Positions 46,162-55,113 of a stretch of 64,000 nucleotides of DNA are shown in pieces; the first letter of the stretch is position 1, and each line of letters begins with the position of its first letter. The notes under the pieces were generated by a model. It made no database searches, was not told the DNA's origin, and worked only from the letters and a program-made list of their open reading frames with translations. A program made the translations under genes and the position numbers. The DNA is from Pseudomonas nitroreducens (lineage in GTDB: Bacteria; Pseudomonadota; Gammaproteobacteria; Pseudomonadales; Pseudomonadaceae): positions 186,001 to 250,000 of the forward strand of contig NZ_JALJXP010000012.1 in the NCBI RefSeq assembly GCF_024170165.1. The letters run 5' to 3'.

Positions 46162-46944
46162 ATGATCAGCGGCGTGAGCAGCAGCTATGCGAGCTACTAC
46201 ACCAGCTCGCTCGCCAGGACCCAGACCGCCAGTACCACCGCCACGCAGAGCGGTAGCACTGGCGCGTCCCAGGGTGCGGCGAAATTCCAGGAAGACCTGT
46301 TCAAGTCCATCGACAGCGATGGCGACGGCAGCATCAGCAAGGACGAACTGACCAGCGCGCTGTCCTCCAGCGATGACTCGGACAGCAGCGACATCGACAT
46401 CGACGCCCTGCTCAGCGAGCTGGACAGCGACAGCAGCGGTGGCATCTCCCAGGACGAACTGGCAGCGGCCATGCCACCCCCTCCCCCACCACCCGGCGAC
46501 ATGGGTGGCATGGGCATGGGCGACTCCGCCGAGGACCTGATCAGCGCCCTGGACAGCGACGGCGACGGCAGCATCAGCAGCGACGAGCTCTCCGCCCTGG
46601 GCAGCAGCGACGACGACAGCGAGCGCCTGAGCGAACTGTTCAGCCAACTCGACACCGACGGCAGCGGTTCCATCAGCAGCGACGAACTGTCCAGCGCGCT
46701 GCAGGCCCAGCGCCCGGACGGCCCACCACCGCCCCCGCCGGCTTCGGCCTCCAGCGGTTCGTCCGACGATTCCTCCAGCAGTGCTTCGGACAGCTCGACG
46801 ACCACCGCCTCCAGCACCTCCCCGACCAGCGCCAACACGGGCGCCGCCTACCAGAAGCTGGTGGCCAACCTGCTCAAGCAGTACCAGAGCAGCGAAGTCA
46901 CTGCGCTCCAGGCCAGCGGTAGCCTGGTCAACATCGCCGCCTGA
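46162..46944 (+). CDS. EF-hand calcium-binding protein (XopAW-like)
   Basis: A 260-residue Ser/Asp-rich protein with four EF-hand loops in two pairs: DSDGDGSISKDE (about residues 52-63), DSDSSGGISQDE (90-101), DSDGDGSISSDE (132-143) and DTDGSGSISSDE (167-178). The pairs are joined by PPPPPPPGDMGGMGMG, with a second Pro run at about 188-195. It starts MISGVSSSYASYYTSS; no cleavable signal peptide. Database names often call such proteins XopAW-type effectors, but no secretion system is nearby, so calcium buffering or sensing is the safer reading. It follows the kinase gene by 108 bp. Confidence 0.85.
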   Translation: MISGVSSSYASYYTSSLARTQTASTTATQSGSTGASQGAAKFQEDLFKSIDSDGDGSISKDELTSALSSSDDSDSSDIDIDALLSELDSDSSGGISQDELAAAMPPPPPPPGDMGGMGMGDSAEDLISALDSDGDGSISSDELSALGSSDDDSERLSELFSQLDTDGSGSISSDELSSALQAQRPDGPPPPPPASASSGSSDDSSSSASDSSTTTASSTSPTSANTGAAYQKLVANLLKQYQSSEVTALQASGSLVNIAA

Positions 46945-47055
46945 TCCGCGCCGATGCCCACCGCCGGAGCGCCCCCCGCGCCGGCGGTATCTCCCCCCCT
47001 CATTCCCGCATTGCCAGCGCCCCCGTCTCTGGCCTAGTCTTGGCCTCCTCAAATT

Positions 47056-47072
47056 CATCCGATGATTGGATG
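47056..47072. promoter_or_regulatory. Inverted repeat before the GntR gene
   Basis: CATCC-N7-GGATG ending 5 bp before the GntR ATG. Position suggests an autoregulatory operator. Confidence 0.4.
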
Positions 47073-47077
47073 TTTCC

Positions 47078-47725
47078 ATGCCAAGCCCTATTCAAAAGCG
47101 CTCGCTGGTGGATATCGCCCTCGAGCAGATCCACCTGCGCATCGACGACGGCACCTGGCCGCTGGGCCAGCGCCTGCCGCCGGAACCCGAACTGGCCGAG
47201 TCCCTGGGTATCAGCCGCAATACCGTGCGCGAAGCGGTGCGCGTGCTGACCTTCTCCGGCGTGCTGGAAGTGCGCCAGGGCGACGGCACCTACGTGCGCG
47301 CCTGCGCCAACCCGCTGGACGCCATGCTGGTGCTGGCCCGCAGCTCGGTGGAACAGGCGCTGGAAGCGCGCGGAGTCATCGAAGTGGAAGCCAGCCGGCT
47401 GGCCGCCGAGCGCCGTACCGAGGCCGATCTCGCGGCCCTGCGCGAAGCGTTGGAGACCTCCGCGGTACATCACGGTGGCGCGCTGGACGAGTACATCGCC
47501 CACGACCTGGCCTTCCATCAGCGCGTGGTGGACAGCGCCCACAACCCGGTGCTCAGCGAGCTGTACCGCTACTTCTCCCAGGTCATCCGCGCCGGTCTGG
47601 AGCGCACCATCAGCGACCCGAGCCGGCCGCAACCCAGCTTCGAGCTGCACCGCGAGTTGGTGGACGCCATTGCCCGTGGCGATGCCGAGGCCGCGGCGAA
47701 TGCGAACCGCGCGCTGCTGATCTGA
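47078..47725 (+). CDS. GntR/FadR family transcriptional regulator
   Basis: A 215-residue regulator. Residues 10-75 are the winged helix (RLPPEPELAESLGISRNTVR then EAVRVL and VRQGDGTYV); the rest is an FCD ligand domain with EARGVIEVEASRLAAERR, HDLAFHQRVVDSAHNP and HRELVDAIARGD, whose histidines usually bind a metal and an organic acid. ATG at 47078 is preferred over an upstream TTG. The CynX-type transporter follows 53 bp later and is the likely target. Confidence 0.9.
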   Translation: MPSPIQKRSLVDIALEQIHLRIDDGTWPLGQRLPPEPELAESLGISRNTVREAVRVLTFSGVLEVRQGDGTYVRACANPLDAMLVLARSSVEQALEARGVIEVEASRLAAERRTEADLAALREALETSAVHHGGALDEYIAHDLAFHQRVVDSAHNPVLSELYRYFSQVIRAGLERTISDPSRPQPSFELHRELVDAIARGDAEAAANANRALLI

Positions 47726-47778
47726 CTCGCAATCAGCTCTACGATTTTTTACTGCCTTGCTGCTCTGGAATACCTGCC

Positions 47779-49056
47779 ATGTCCGAATCCGATGCCCCGA
47801 AAGACACCGAACACAAGGTGTCCTGCCCGCCCGAAGAACTGCTGATCGACGCCGAGGACGACAGCGCCAAGGTTGCCCCGCGCCCGCAACGCACCTGGCT
47901 GTTGCTGCTCGGCCTGGTGCTGGTGGCGATCAACCTGCGCCCGGCGCTCTCCAGCCTGTCGCCGCTGCTCAACACCGTGCGTGACGGCACCGGCCTGTCC
48001 GCTGCCGCCGCCGGCCTGCTGACCACCCTGCCGGTGCTCTGCCTGGGCCTGTTCGCACCGCTGGCGCCGATGCTCGCGCGGCGCCTGGGCGCCGAACGAA
48101 CCGTACTGCTGATCCTCTTCACCCTGGCCGGCGGCATCGTCCTGCGCAGCCTGTTCCCGGTGGCCGGCCTGTTCCTCGGCAGCCTGGTGGCCGGCGCCAG
48201 CATCGGCATCATCGGCGTGTTGCTGCCGGGTATCGTCAAGCGCGACTTCCCGCACATCGCCGGGACCATGACCGGCGTCTACACCATGGCCCTGTGCCTG
48301 GGCGCCGCTACCGCCGCGGGTGCCACCGTGCCGCTGGCCAAGCTCATGGACAACAACTGGCAGGTGGCGCTGGCGTTCTGGGCGATCCCGGCCGTGGTTG
48401 CCGCGGCGATCTGGCTGCCGCAGACCCGCCAGAACCACCACGCCCACCGCGCGGTGTACAAGGTGAAGGGGTTGTGGCGCGACCCGTTGGCCTGGCAGGT
48501 GACGCTGTACATGGGCCTGCAGTCGTCGCTGGCCTACATCGTCTTCGGCTGGGTGCCGTCGATCCTCATCGACCGTGGCCTGAGCGCGGTGGAAGCCGGG
48601 CTGGTGCTCTCCGGTTCGGTGATGGTGCAGTTGTTCAGCGCCCTCGCCGCGCCGTGGCTGGCCACCCGCGGCAAGGACCAGCGCATCGCCGTGGTGATCG
48701 TCATGGGCCTGACCCTGGCCGGACTGCTCGGCCTGCTGTTCGCCCCGCTCTCGGGCATCTGGGGCTGGGCGGTGGTGCTCGGCCTCGGCCAGGGCGGCAC
48801 CTTCAGCATCGCCCTGGCGCTGATCGTGTTGCGCTCGCCGGACTCCCATGTCGCCTCCAACCTCTCCGGCATGGCCCAGGGCGTGGGCTACACCCTGGCG
48901 GCCTGCGGGCCGTTCCTGGTCGGCGTGGTGCACGACGCCACCGGCGGCTGGGCCGCGACCGGGGTGATCTTCGTGGTGGTGACGGTAGCGGGCATCGTGT
49001 TCGGCCTGGGCGCTGGGCGGGACAAGCTGGTGCAGGTGAAGAGCGAGCATGTCTGA
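47779..49056 (+). CDS. CynX/NimT family MFS transporter
   Basis: A 425-residue transporter with a 38-residue polar N-terminus and about 12 membrane helices. The first helix and loop (LGLVLVAINLRPALSSLSPL) and GLLTTLPVLCLGLFAPLAP are the signature of the CynX/NimT group, linked to cyanate, nitroimidazole or unknown anions. ATG at 47779 follows CTGGAATACCTGCC without a strong Shine-Dalgarno. Paired with the GntR regulator upstream; a family D repeat follows the stop. Confidence 0.9.
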   Translation: MSESDAPKDTEHKVSCPPEELLIDAEDDSAKVAPRPQRTWLLLLGLVLVAINLRPALSSLSPLLNTVRDGTGLSAAAAGLLTTLPVLCLGLFAPLAPMLARRLGAERTVLLILFTLAGGIVLRSLFPVAGLFLGSLVAGASIGIIGVLLPGIVKRDFPHIAGTMTGVYTMALCLGAATAAGATVPLAKLMDNNWQVALAFWAIPAVVAAAIWLPQTRQNHHAHRAVYKVKGLWRDPLAWQVTLYMGLQSSLAYIVFGWVPSILIDRGLSAVEAGLVLSGSVMVQLFSALAAPWLATRGKDQRIAVVIVMGLTLAGLLGLLFAPLSGIWGWAVVLGLGQGGTFSIALALIVLRSPDSHVASNLSGMAQGVGYTLAACGPFLVGVVHDATGGWAATGVIFVVVTVAGIVFGLGAGRDKLVQVKSEHV

Positions 49057-49351
49057 ATCGCGTAGGGCGCATGACGCCCCAGGCGTTATCCGCCATGGCG
49101 GCGGATAACCCGTTCCGGGTTATTCGCCTACGCCGAGGTCTTCCCTGTAGGAGCGAGCTTGCTCGCGAACAGCGCTCCATGGGAACGCCGGAGCAAGCTT
49201 CCCCCCCTCTCCCTGAAGGGAGAGGGGGCCGCTCGGCGCGGGGGCTCTTCTACAGCGTCAGTCGGCGAGCTCTGGGTTTTCAACACATGCCGGACAGTCC
49301 CCTCTCCCTTCAGGGAGAGGGTTAGGGAGAGGGAAAACCCGCTCCGAACCA
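49057..49351. repeat. Repeat cluster: families D, A (half) and C
   Basis: Between convergent genes. Family D at 49062-49132, a half family A at 49147-49172, and two opposed family C elements at about 49201-49230 and 49298-49338. No gene seen. Confidence 0.7.
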
Positions 49352-50407
49352 TCAAACCACCGGCGGCGGCGGTGGCCGTTGCGAGCTGGCGACCCAGGCG
49401 CTGACCAGGTTGTAGACCACCGCCAGCAGCACCGGGCCAAGGAACAGGCCGATGAAGCCGAAGCTGAGCAACCCGCCGAGCACGCCCAGCAGCACCACCA
49501 CCAGCGGCAGGTTGCCGCCGCGGCTGATCAGGTACGGCTTGAGGATGTTGTCCACGCCGCTGATCACGAAGAAGCCCCAGATCGCCATGAACACCGCGTA
49601 GCCGTAGCTCTCCTGGTAGAACAGCCAGATCACCGCCGGGCCCCACACCAGCGGCGGCACCATCAGCAGGCTGCAGACGAAGGTCAGCAGGCCGAGCAGG
49701 AAGGCGCCGGGAACGCCGGCAATGAAGAAGCCGATGGTGGCCAGCACGGCCTGGGCCGCGGCAGTGCCAATCACGCCGTTGACCACCCGCTGCACGGTGC
49801 CGGCGATGATGTCCATGTACTGCTGCGCGGCGGGGCCGATCAGGCGCTCCAGCACGCCGTGGGCGAACGCCTGCAGGCGCAGACCGTCGCGATAGAAGAA
49901 GAAGATCAGTACCAGGCTCAGCACCAGCTCGAAGATGCCCGCGCCCAGCTTGGCGCTGCGGGCCAGGGCCCAGTTGCCGACCTCGCCCATGTACGGCTTG
50001 AGCGCGGAGAACATCGCCACGCCCTGCTGGTCGGCCTGGTACCACCAGCCGATCAGCCGGTCACCGATCAGCGGCACCCGCGCCATCCACTCCGGTGGCG
50101 GCGGCAGGCCGGACACCTGCAGGTTCTTCACCAGTTCGACACCTTCGCGCACCCGGTCCACCAGGCCGAAGCCCAGCCACACCAGGGGAAGCGCCACCAG
50201 CACGATCCAGCCGATGGTCAGCAGGCCTGCCGCGGCGGCCTGGCGCCCGCCCAGCAACTGCGTCAGCAGGCGCATCAGCGGCCAGCTGGCGAAGGCCAGC
50301 ACGGCGGCCCAGAACAGCGCCGACCAGAACGGCAGCAGCACCCAGATACTCGCGCCCAGCAGGCCGAGCAGCAGCAGGCGCAGCAACAGGCGATCGTTGT
50401 CGAACAT
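49352..50407 (-). CDS. AI-2E family transporter
   Basis: A 351-residue polytopic protein of the AI-2E/PerM (UPF0118) family with about eight helices. Conserved pieces are FWSALFWAAVLAFASWPLMR, LSLVLIFFFYRDG and the C-terminal DNILKPYLISRGGNLPLVVV with SFGFIGLFLGPVLLAV. Members have been linked to autoinducer-2 or ion export; the substrate is not settled. The C-terminus is QRPPPPPVV. Stand-alone gene. Confidence 0.9.
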   Translation of the reverse strand: MFDNDRLLLRLLLLGLLGASIWVLLPFWSALFWAAVLAFASWPLMRLLTQLLGGRQAAAAGLLTIGWIVLVALPLVWLGFGLVDRVREGVELVKNLQVSGLPPPPEWMARVPLIGDRLIGWWYQADQQGVAMFSALKPYMGEVGNWALARSAKLGAGIFELVLSLVLIFFFYRDGLRLQAFAHGVLERLIGPAAQQYMDIIAGTVQRVVNGVIGTAAAQAVLATIGFFIAGVPGAFLLGLLTFVCSLLMVPPLVWGPAVIWLFYQESYGYAVFMAIWGFFVISGVDNILKPYLISRGGNLPLVVVLLGVLGGLLSFGFIGLFLGPVLLAVVYNLVSAWVASSQRPPPPPVV

Positions 50408-50483
50408 TGGAAACCCCGGTTGGCTCGAAAGCCCCAGTGTAGGGCGTTTCAGCCTTCCGCGTCGGAGAATCGCCCCAGGGAAA

Positions 50484-51302
50484 TCAGCGCAGCCAGGTCA
50501 GATGCAGGCCGTCGCCATCATCCTTGCCCTGCTCCAGGCGCGCATCCCTTACGCCCTGGGCGGTCAGTGCGGAGCGCCAGTCGCCGGCATGCTGGCCGGC
50601 CAGCTCGACGCGTACGCCGGTGTCCAGGCGCAGGGTGCGCACCAGCAGGTCGAGCCAGGCGCCGCCCGGTTCCTGCGGTACGTGGCTCAGGGTCAGCTCG
50701 CCGTTGGCCTTGAGCAGGCGCATCAGGGTCGCCGGGCTGGGCAGCAGTTCACCGAGGGCTGCGGTGCTGTCCAGCTGTTCGGCATGCAGGTAGGCGCGGC
50801 GGTTGCCACGGGTAATGGTGTAGACCGCCAGCAGGCTGTTCTCGTGGGGCGCGGCGAGGCGCACCAGCAGGTAGGCCTGCTGGTCGTCCGGACCGAACAG
50901 CTTGGAGTTGCCGAACACCGAGTTGGCCAGCAGGTTGCTGGAGCCGCAGTCACGGCTCTCGCACCAGAACAGCGGCGTAGCGTCGGCCTGGAGCAGGTCC
51001 TTGCGCGCCGCGGCGAAGGCGCTCTGGCTGGAATCCTCGTCGGGCAGGCGGTAGGTCACCGCGGTGAGGTCGCCGATGGCACGCACCTCCCCTTCCATGC
51101 GCAGGCGCCCGCTGATGCGGCTGATCGAGCCCTGCGGGTAGATGCGTTCCTGGCTGGAGGCCTGGTTGAAGTCGACGATCTCCGAACGCGGAAAGCGCGG
51201 GAGGATCTCCAGGTCGTGGCTGTCGGGCAGGTCGGCAGCGCCGGTGAGGCTGGCGAAACCGAGCAGGCCGCCGGCGATCAGCGTGCGGAGCAGGCGTGAC
51301 AT
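50484..51302 (-). CDS. DUF4892 domain protein, exported
   Basis: A 272-residue protein with signal peptide MSRLLRTLIAGGLLGFASLTGAA. The body (DSHDLEILPRFPRSEIVDFN, LTAVTYRLPDEDSSQSAF, WCESRDCGSSNLLANSVF) matches the DUF4892 family of Pseudomonas. The start at 51302 gives a proper signal peptide. A start at 51374 has the better Shine-Dalgarno (AGGGAG) but would put 24 polar residues before it, so the choice is uncertain. Function unknown; envelope location inferred. Confidence 0.8.
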   Translation of the reverse strand: MSRLLRTLIAGGLLGFASLTGAADLPDSHDLEILPRFPRSEIVDFNQASSQERIYPQGSISRISGRLRMEGEVRAIGDLTAVTYRLPDEDSSQSAFAAARKDLLQADATPLFWCESRDCGSSNLLANSVFGNSKLFGPDDQQAYLLVRLAAPHENSLLAVYTITRGNRRAYLHAEQLDSTAALGELLPSPATLMRLLKANGELTLSHVPQEPGGAWLDLLVRTLRLDTGVRVELAGQHAGDWRSALTAQGVRDARLEQGKDDGDGLHLTWLR

Positions 51303-51457
51303 CCGGTGCGCGTCGGTCCTGACGAAGTGAGGGTTTTCCGGCCCCTGGCGCGCGGCGGTCTGGATGTCGAGCATGCACAATCTCCCTGAAGCGATCCGTG
51401 CAGCCTCGCGGCAGGCCCCGCTTTAGTCAAGCCGCAGGGCGCTACGGGGTGTTTCCC

Positions 51458-52318
51458 TCAGGCCTGCAGGAAGGGCCGGAAGATCGCCGCGACCGCCTCG
51501 GCACCCGCCTCGTCATCCAGGTGCAGGTGGTGCTGGCCGGGTAGCTCATGGACCTCGAAGGGCCTGTCCTTGAGCAGTTCGCGGGTGGCCGGCTCGACCA
51601 TCAGCAGGCCCTGCTGCGCCAGCACCAGGCTGGCCGGGCACTGCACGGACTGGACGAATTGTCGCGCATGGGCGCGGGTCAGGCGCAGCGGTGACGGCAG
51701 GGTCAGGCGCGCATCGGTGCGCCAGGTGTAGCCACCGGGCACCGGCACCAGACCACGGGAGGCCAGCAGCTCAGCGGCTTCGCGGCTCACTGCGCCGACG
51801 CCTTTCATACGCGCTTCCACCGCACGGTCGATCACTTCGTAGACCGGCTTGCGCTTGTTCGGCAGCGCCAGTTGGGCGCGCAGGGCTTCGCCGAGCTTCT
51901 GCGGCGAAGTCTCCGGTTCGCCGGTATAGGGCACCAGGCCGTCGATCAGCGCCAGGCGCTCGACGCGTTCGGGCATGGCGCCTGCCAGCAGCACCGAGAC
52001 GATGGCGCCCATGGAATGTCCGAGCAGGGAGAAACGCTCCCAGCCCATCTGGTCCGCCACCATCAGCACGTCCAGGGCGTAGTCCCACAGCAGGTAGCTG
52101 GCCCCCGGCGCGCGGTGGGCCGAATGGCCGTGGCCGGCGAAGTCCAGGGCGAGGATGCGCACGCCTTCAAGCCTGGGCGCCAGGCGCGCGAAGCTCATGG
52201 CGTTGTCCAGCCAGCCGTGCAGGGCGATCACCGGGCGACCGTCCTCCGGGCCGAAGAGATGCGCGGCCAGCTCGATGTGCGGCAGGTTCAGGCGGATTTC
52301 CTGGACTTTGGCGGTCAT
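51458..52318 (-). CDS. Alpha/beta hydrolase
   Basis: A 286-residue cytoplasmic alpha/beta hydrolase. The oxyanion motif LHGWLDNAMSF, the nucleophile elbow LLGHSMGAIVSV and the late His in ELPGQHHLHLDD are visible; the acid is probably in the QQGLLMVEPATR segment region or DDEAG, unclear. It follows a second hydrolase gene by 9 bp on the same strand, so the two are co-expressed. Substrate unknown. Confidence 0.9.
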   Translation of the reverse strand: MTAKVQEIRLNLPHIELAAHLFGPEDGRPVIALHGWLDNAMSFARLAPRLEGVRILALDFAGHGHSAHRAPGASYLLWDYALDVLMVADQMGWERFSLLGHSMGAIVSVLLAGAMPERVERLALIDGLVPYTGEPETSPQKLGEALRAQLALPNKRKPVYEVIDRAVEARMKGVGAVSREAAELLASRGLVPVPGGYTWRTDARLTLPSPLRLTRAHARQFVQSVQCPASLVLAQQGLLMVEPATRELLKDRPFEVHELPGQHHLHLDDEAGAEAVAAIFRPFLQA

Positions 52319-52327
52319 GGCGATTCC

Positions 52328-53128
52328 TTATGCGTTGGCGCGCTGTTGCCAGCGGGCGAAGACGGTCCTGAGCAGCGCGGCGGTGTCCTGCGGGCGCTCC
52401 AGCGGGAACATGTGCCCGCCCGGCAGCGACAGGCTCTCGCCCATGGGAATGCGGCCGATCAGGCGGGCATGGTGCGGCAGCACCACGCGGCTGTGGCGGC
52501 CGCGCACCATGGTCAGCGGCACGGCCAGTTGCCCGGCGCGCCCCGGAGCGGTGTGCGGCACGTTGCGGTAGATGGAAATTTCCGTGGCCGGGTCGAACTT
52601 CAGCCGCAGGCCCCGCGCATCGGCCGGCGCCAGCCCGTGGCGCACGTAGGCCTCCAGGCAGTCGCGGTCGAAGCGCTTGAACAGCGGCTTGCCGGCAAAG
52701 TATTCCAGCGCCTCGGCAAAATCATCGAAGTCCTCGCGGCGGCCGAGGGTACGGCCGGCAGGCGTCAGCCGGTCGATGAAGCCAAAACGCTTGGCGGCGC
52801 GGATCACCAGTTGGTCGGCCAGCGTCAGCAGCGGCGAGTCGAGCATCACCACGCCACGGTACAGCTCGGGTTTGCGCAGCGCTGCGTGGTAATGCAGCAC
52901 GCCGCCGAGGGAATGGCCGACGCCCCACACGGGTTCGTCCAGCGCTTGCAGATGGTGCAGCAGCTCTTCCACCAGGTTTTCCCAGTTGGCGTTCACCGGG
53001 AAGCGCGGGTCATGGCCGTGCATGTCCAGCCGATGGACCCGGTAATCCGGCTCCAGGGCATCGAACAACTTGCCGTAGGTGCCCGAGGGGAAACCGTTGG
53101 CGTGGGCGAAGAAGACCGCTTGCGACAT
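52328..53128 (-). CDS. Alpha/beta hydrolase
   Basis: A 266-residue alpha/beta hydrolase starting MSQAVFFAHANGFPSGTYGK, in which HANGFPSGTY is the oxyanion region. The nucleophile elbow is GVGHSLGGVL and the late His is LPGGHMFPLERP, a pattern also seen in thioesterase II-like hydrolases. ATG at 53128 is the family start; the open frame upstream is not supported. First gene of a two-hydrolase operon. Confidence 0.9.
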   Translation of the reverse strand: MSQAVFFAHANGFPSGTYGKLFDALEPDYRVHRLDMHGHDPRFPVNANWENLVEELLHHLQALDEPVWGVGHSLGGVLHYHAALRKPELYRGVVMLDSPLLTLADQLVIRAAKRFGFIDRLTPAGRTLGRREDFDDFAEALEYFAGKPLFKRFDRDCLEAYVRHGLAPADARGLRLKFDPATEISIYRNVPHTAPGRAGQLAVPLTMVRGRHSRVVLPHHARLIGRIPMGESLSLPGGHMFPLERPQDTAALLRTVFARWQQRANA

Positions 53129-53244
53129 GCTGCGTGAACTCAGGGGAATGACAGCCTGAATTTTCCGACAGCACCGGGGGCACGGCAATGACCCGTACTC
53201 CCGCGAATGACGGCACTACGGCCAAAGTCCATGGCGCTCCGGCG

Positions 53245-53346
53245 GATTTGCCCTGATCCGCCCGCTATCGGCGGATAACCGCAAGCGGTTATTCGCCCTA
53301 CGGAAACCCCAGCGCAGGGCGCATAACTTGGAACAAGTTATCCGCC
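53245..53346. repeat. Two family D palindromes
   Basis: GGCGGATAACCGCAAGCGGT with TATTCGCCCTAC, then GCGCATAACTTGGAACAAGT with TATCCGCC. Placed between the hydrolase promoter and the LysE stop. Confidence 0.65.
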
Positions 53347-53354
53347 AGCACACT

Positions 53355-54002
53355 TCACACCCAATGCGTCGCGTGGTTCACCACGCTGAACAGGATGCCG
53401 CCCGCCACCAGCAGGAACACCAGCCCGCAGGCGCCGTCGATCGCCGGCACCGCGCGCAGCAGGCGCTGCTGCCACAGCGGCCGGGTGAGGATCACGCTGA
53501 GCAGGCTGAACCAGGCGAAACCGACGACGAACAGCATCACCGCCACCGAGACCTTGCCCGGCGCCGACATGTCCGCCGGGATCAGGCTGCTGAGCAGCGC
53601 GAGGAAGAACACCAGCGCCTTGGGGTTGAACAGGTTGGTCGCCAGCCCGCGCAGCCAGGGCCCGAGCCTCGATGCGGGCAACTCACCGTCGATGCGCCCT
53701 GCCCCGCCCGGCTTGCGCAGCGCGCGTAGTGCGCCGATGCCGAGCCAGCCGAGGTAGGCCGCGCCCACCAGTTGCAGCGCGCTGAACAGCAGCGGCGAGC
53801 GGCTGAGCAGCAACGACACGCCGGTCAGCACCAGCGTGCCGTGGACCAGGATGCCGCTGGCCAGCCCGAGGGCGCTGAGCACACCGGCGCGGCGCCCCTG
53901 GTGCAGCGAGGTGCGCACCACCAGCGCGACGTCCGGGCCGGGGCTGACCAGGGCGACCGCGAACACGGCGGTGAGCATGAGCAAGACGTGAACCTCCTGC
54001 AT
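53355..54002 (-). CDS. LysE/RhtB family exporter
   Basis: A 215-residue LysE-type exporter with six hydrophobic helices. Signature VFAVALVSPGPDVALVVRTS near the start and GLATNLFNPKALVFFLALLS in the middle. It follows the AraC regulator gene by 44 bp on the same strand, a common arrangement in which the regulator controls the exporter. The substrate is probably an amino acid or derivative. Confidence 0.92.
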   Translation of the reverse strand: MQEVHVLLMLTAVFAVALVSPGPDVALVVRTSLHQGRRAGVLSALGLASGILVHGTLVLTGVSLLLSRSPLLFSALQLVGAAYLGWLGIGALRALRKPGGAGRIDGELPASRLGPWLRGLATNLFNPKALVFFLALLSSLIPADMSAPGKVSVAVMLFVVGFAWFSLLSVILTRPLWQQRLLRAVPAIDGACGLVFLLVAGGILFSVVNHATHWV

Positions 54003-54046
54003 GGCGGGATTCTCCAGTGGGAATGAAACGGGATTTTCGGGGTGGA

Positions 54047-54850
54047 TCAGCGCTGGCGTAGTCGCGCGGGCGGCAATCCGTAGGTGCGGCGGAACAGGCG
54101 GCTGAAGTGCGCCTGGTCATAGAAGCCCAGGCTCAGGGCGATCTCCGACAGCGGCTGACCCTTGATCACCCGCGGCAATGCGCGCTCCAGGCGCAGCTGG
54201 GTGAGCCACTGGTGCGGTGGCAACCCGCACTGGTGGCGGAAGCGGCGCAGCACCTGCCAGGGGCTGAGGTCGCAGAACTCGGCAATCTCTTCCAGGGTCG
54301 GCGGGGTTTCCAGGCGTGACTCCAGCCACTCGCGAATGCGTGCCCAGGTCGGTGCGTCGAAGCCCTGCCCCGGCTCGCGGATACGCAGGCTGGAAGCACG
54401 CTCCAGCAGCGCAGCCAGCGCCTGCCAGAGCTGGCCTTCCTGCGCCAGGCGCTCGCCGCCCAGCATCAGGGCGTGGGCGCGTTGCAGCTCGACCTGCAGC
54501 AGTGGGTCGCGCAGCTGTGCGGCAGTCAGGCGCGGCGCGCCCTGGCGGCCATCGCTGAAAGCGCGGCAGGCGTCGTCCAGCCATTGCGGGTCGATGGACA
54601 GTACGCGGATGCGGTAGCCGTCCTCGCCCTCGCTGGAACCGTCGTGGATGCTCTCGGGGCTCATCAGCAGGATGTCGCCGTTCCCGGCCAGCGAGCGCTC
54701 ACCGCGGTGGGTGTAGCGCTGGCAGCCGTCCAGCATCAGCCCGACGTGGTAGTCGAGATGAAAATGCCGGGGAAAGGCGAAACGGCGGTACTCGGCGTCG
54801 ATAAAACGGACGCCGGGCAGGCCGCTGCTGTGGTGTTCGATGCGTTCCAT
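54047..54850 (-). CDS. AraC family transcriptional regulator
   Basis: A 267-residue regulator with an N-terminal cupin-like arm (RRFAFPRHFHLDYHVGLMLD) and a C-terminal double helix-turn-helix (about residues 165-262: IAEFCDLSPWQVLRRFRHQC, then SEIALSLGFYDQAHFSRLFR). This form is typical of regulators paired with LysE exporters. It heads the AraC-LysE pair. The inducer is unknown. Confidence 0.92.
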   Translation of the reverse strand: MERIEHHSSGLPGVRFIDAEYRRFAFPRHFHLDYHVGLMLDGCQRYTHRGERSLAGNGDILLMSPESIHDGSSEGEDGYRIRVLSIDPQWLDDACRAFSDGRQGAPRLTAAQLRDPLLQVELQRAHALMLGGERLAQEGQLWQALAALLERASSLRIREPGQGFDAPTWARIREWLESRLETPPTLEEIAEFCDLSPWQVLRRFRHQCGLPPHQWLTQLRLERALPRVIKGQPLSEIALSLGFYDQAHFSRLFRRTYGLPPARLRQR

Positions 54851-54920
54851 GGGCCTACTTTACCGGCGCGGGAACGGCGGGTCTTGGACAAAATTGCGAG
54901 GGTGCTAAACGGCGCTGCCC

Positions 54921-55099
54921 CCTGTAGGAGCGGGCCATGCCCGCGATCGCGCGCATGGCGCGCTCCTACAGGGAGCCACATCGCGGATGAATCCGCTCCC
55001 ACAAGGAAATGCCGAACCACGGCGCCCGCGTAGGAGCGGACTCCGTCCGCGATTGGCCCGGCGCCGCTCTGTCGCGGGCATGGCCCGCTCCTGCAGGGA
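54921..55099. repeat. Two family B palindromes
   Basis: Copies at 54921-54974 (GTAGGAGCGGGCCATGCCCG with GCGCTCCTAC) and 55029-55099 (GGAGCGGACTCCGTCCGCGA and GGGCATGGCCCGCTCCTGC). They fill most of the spacer between the thioesterase stop and the AraC start. Confidence 0.75.
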
Positions 55100-55113
55100 A
55101 ATCCCGCGCAGAC

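Noticed and set aside
46162-46944. Type III effector reading of the EF-hand protein
   Set aside because: Similarity is in the calcium loops only; no type III secretion or chaperone genes in the window.
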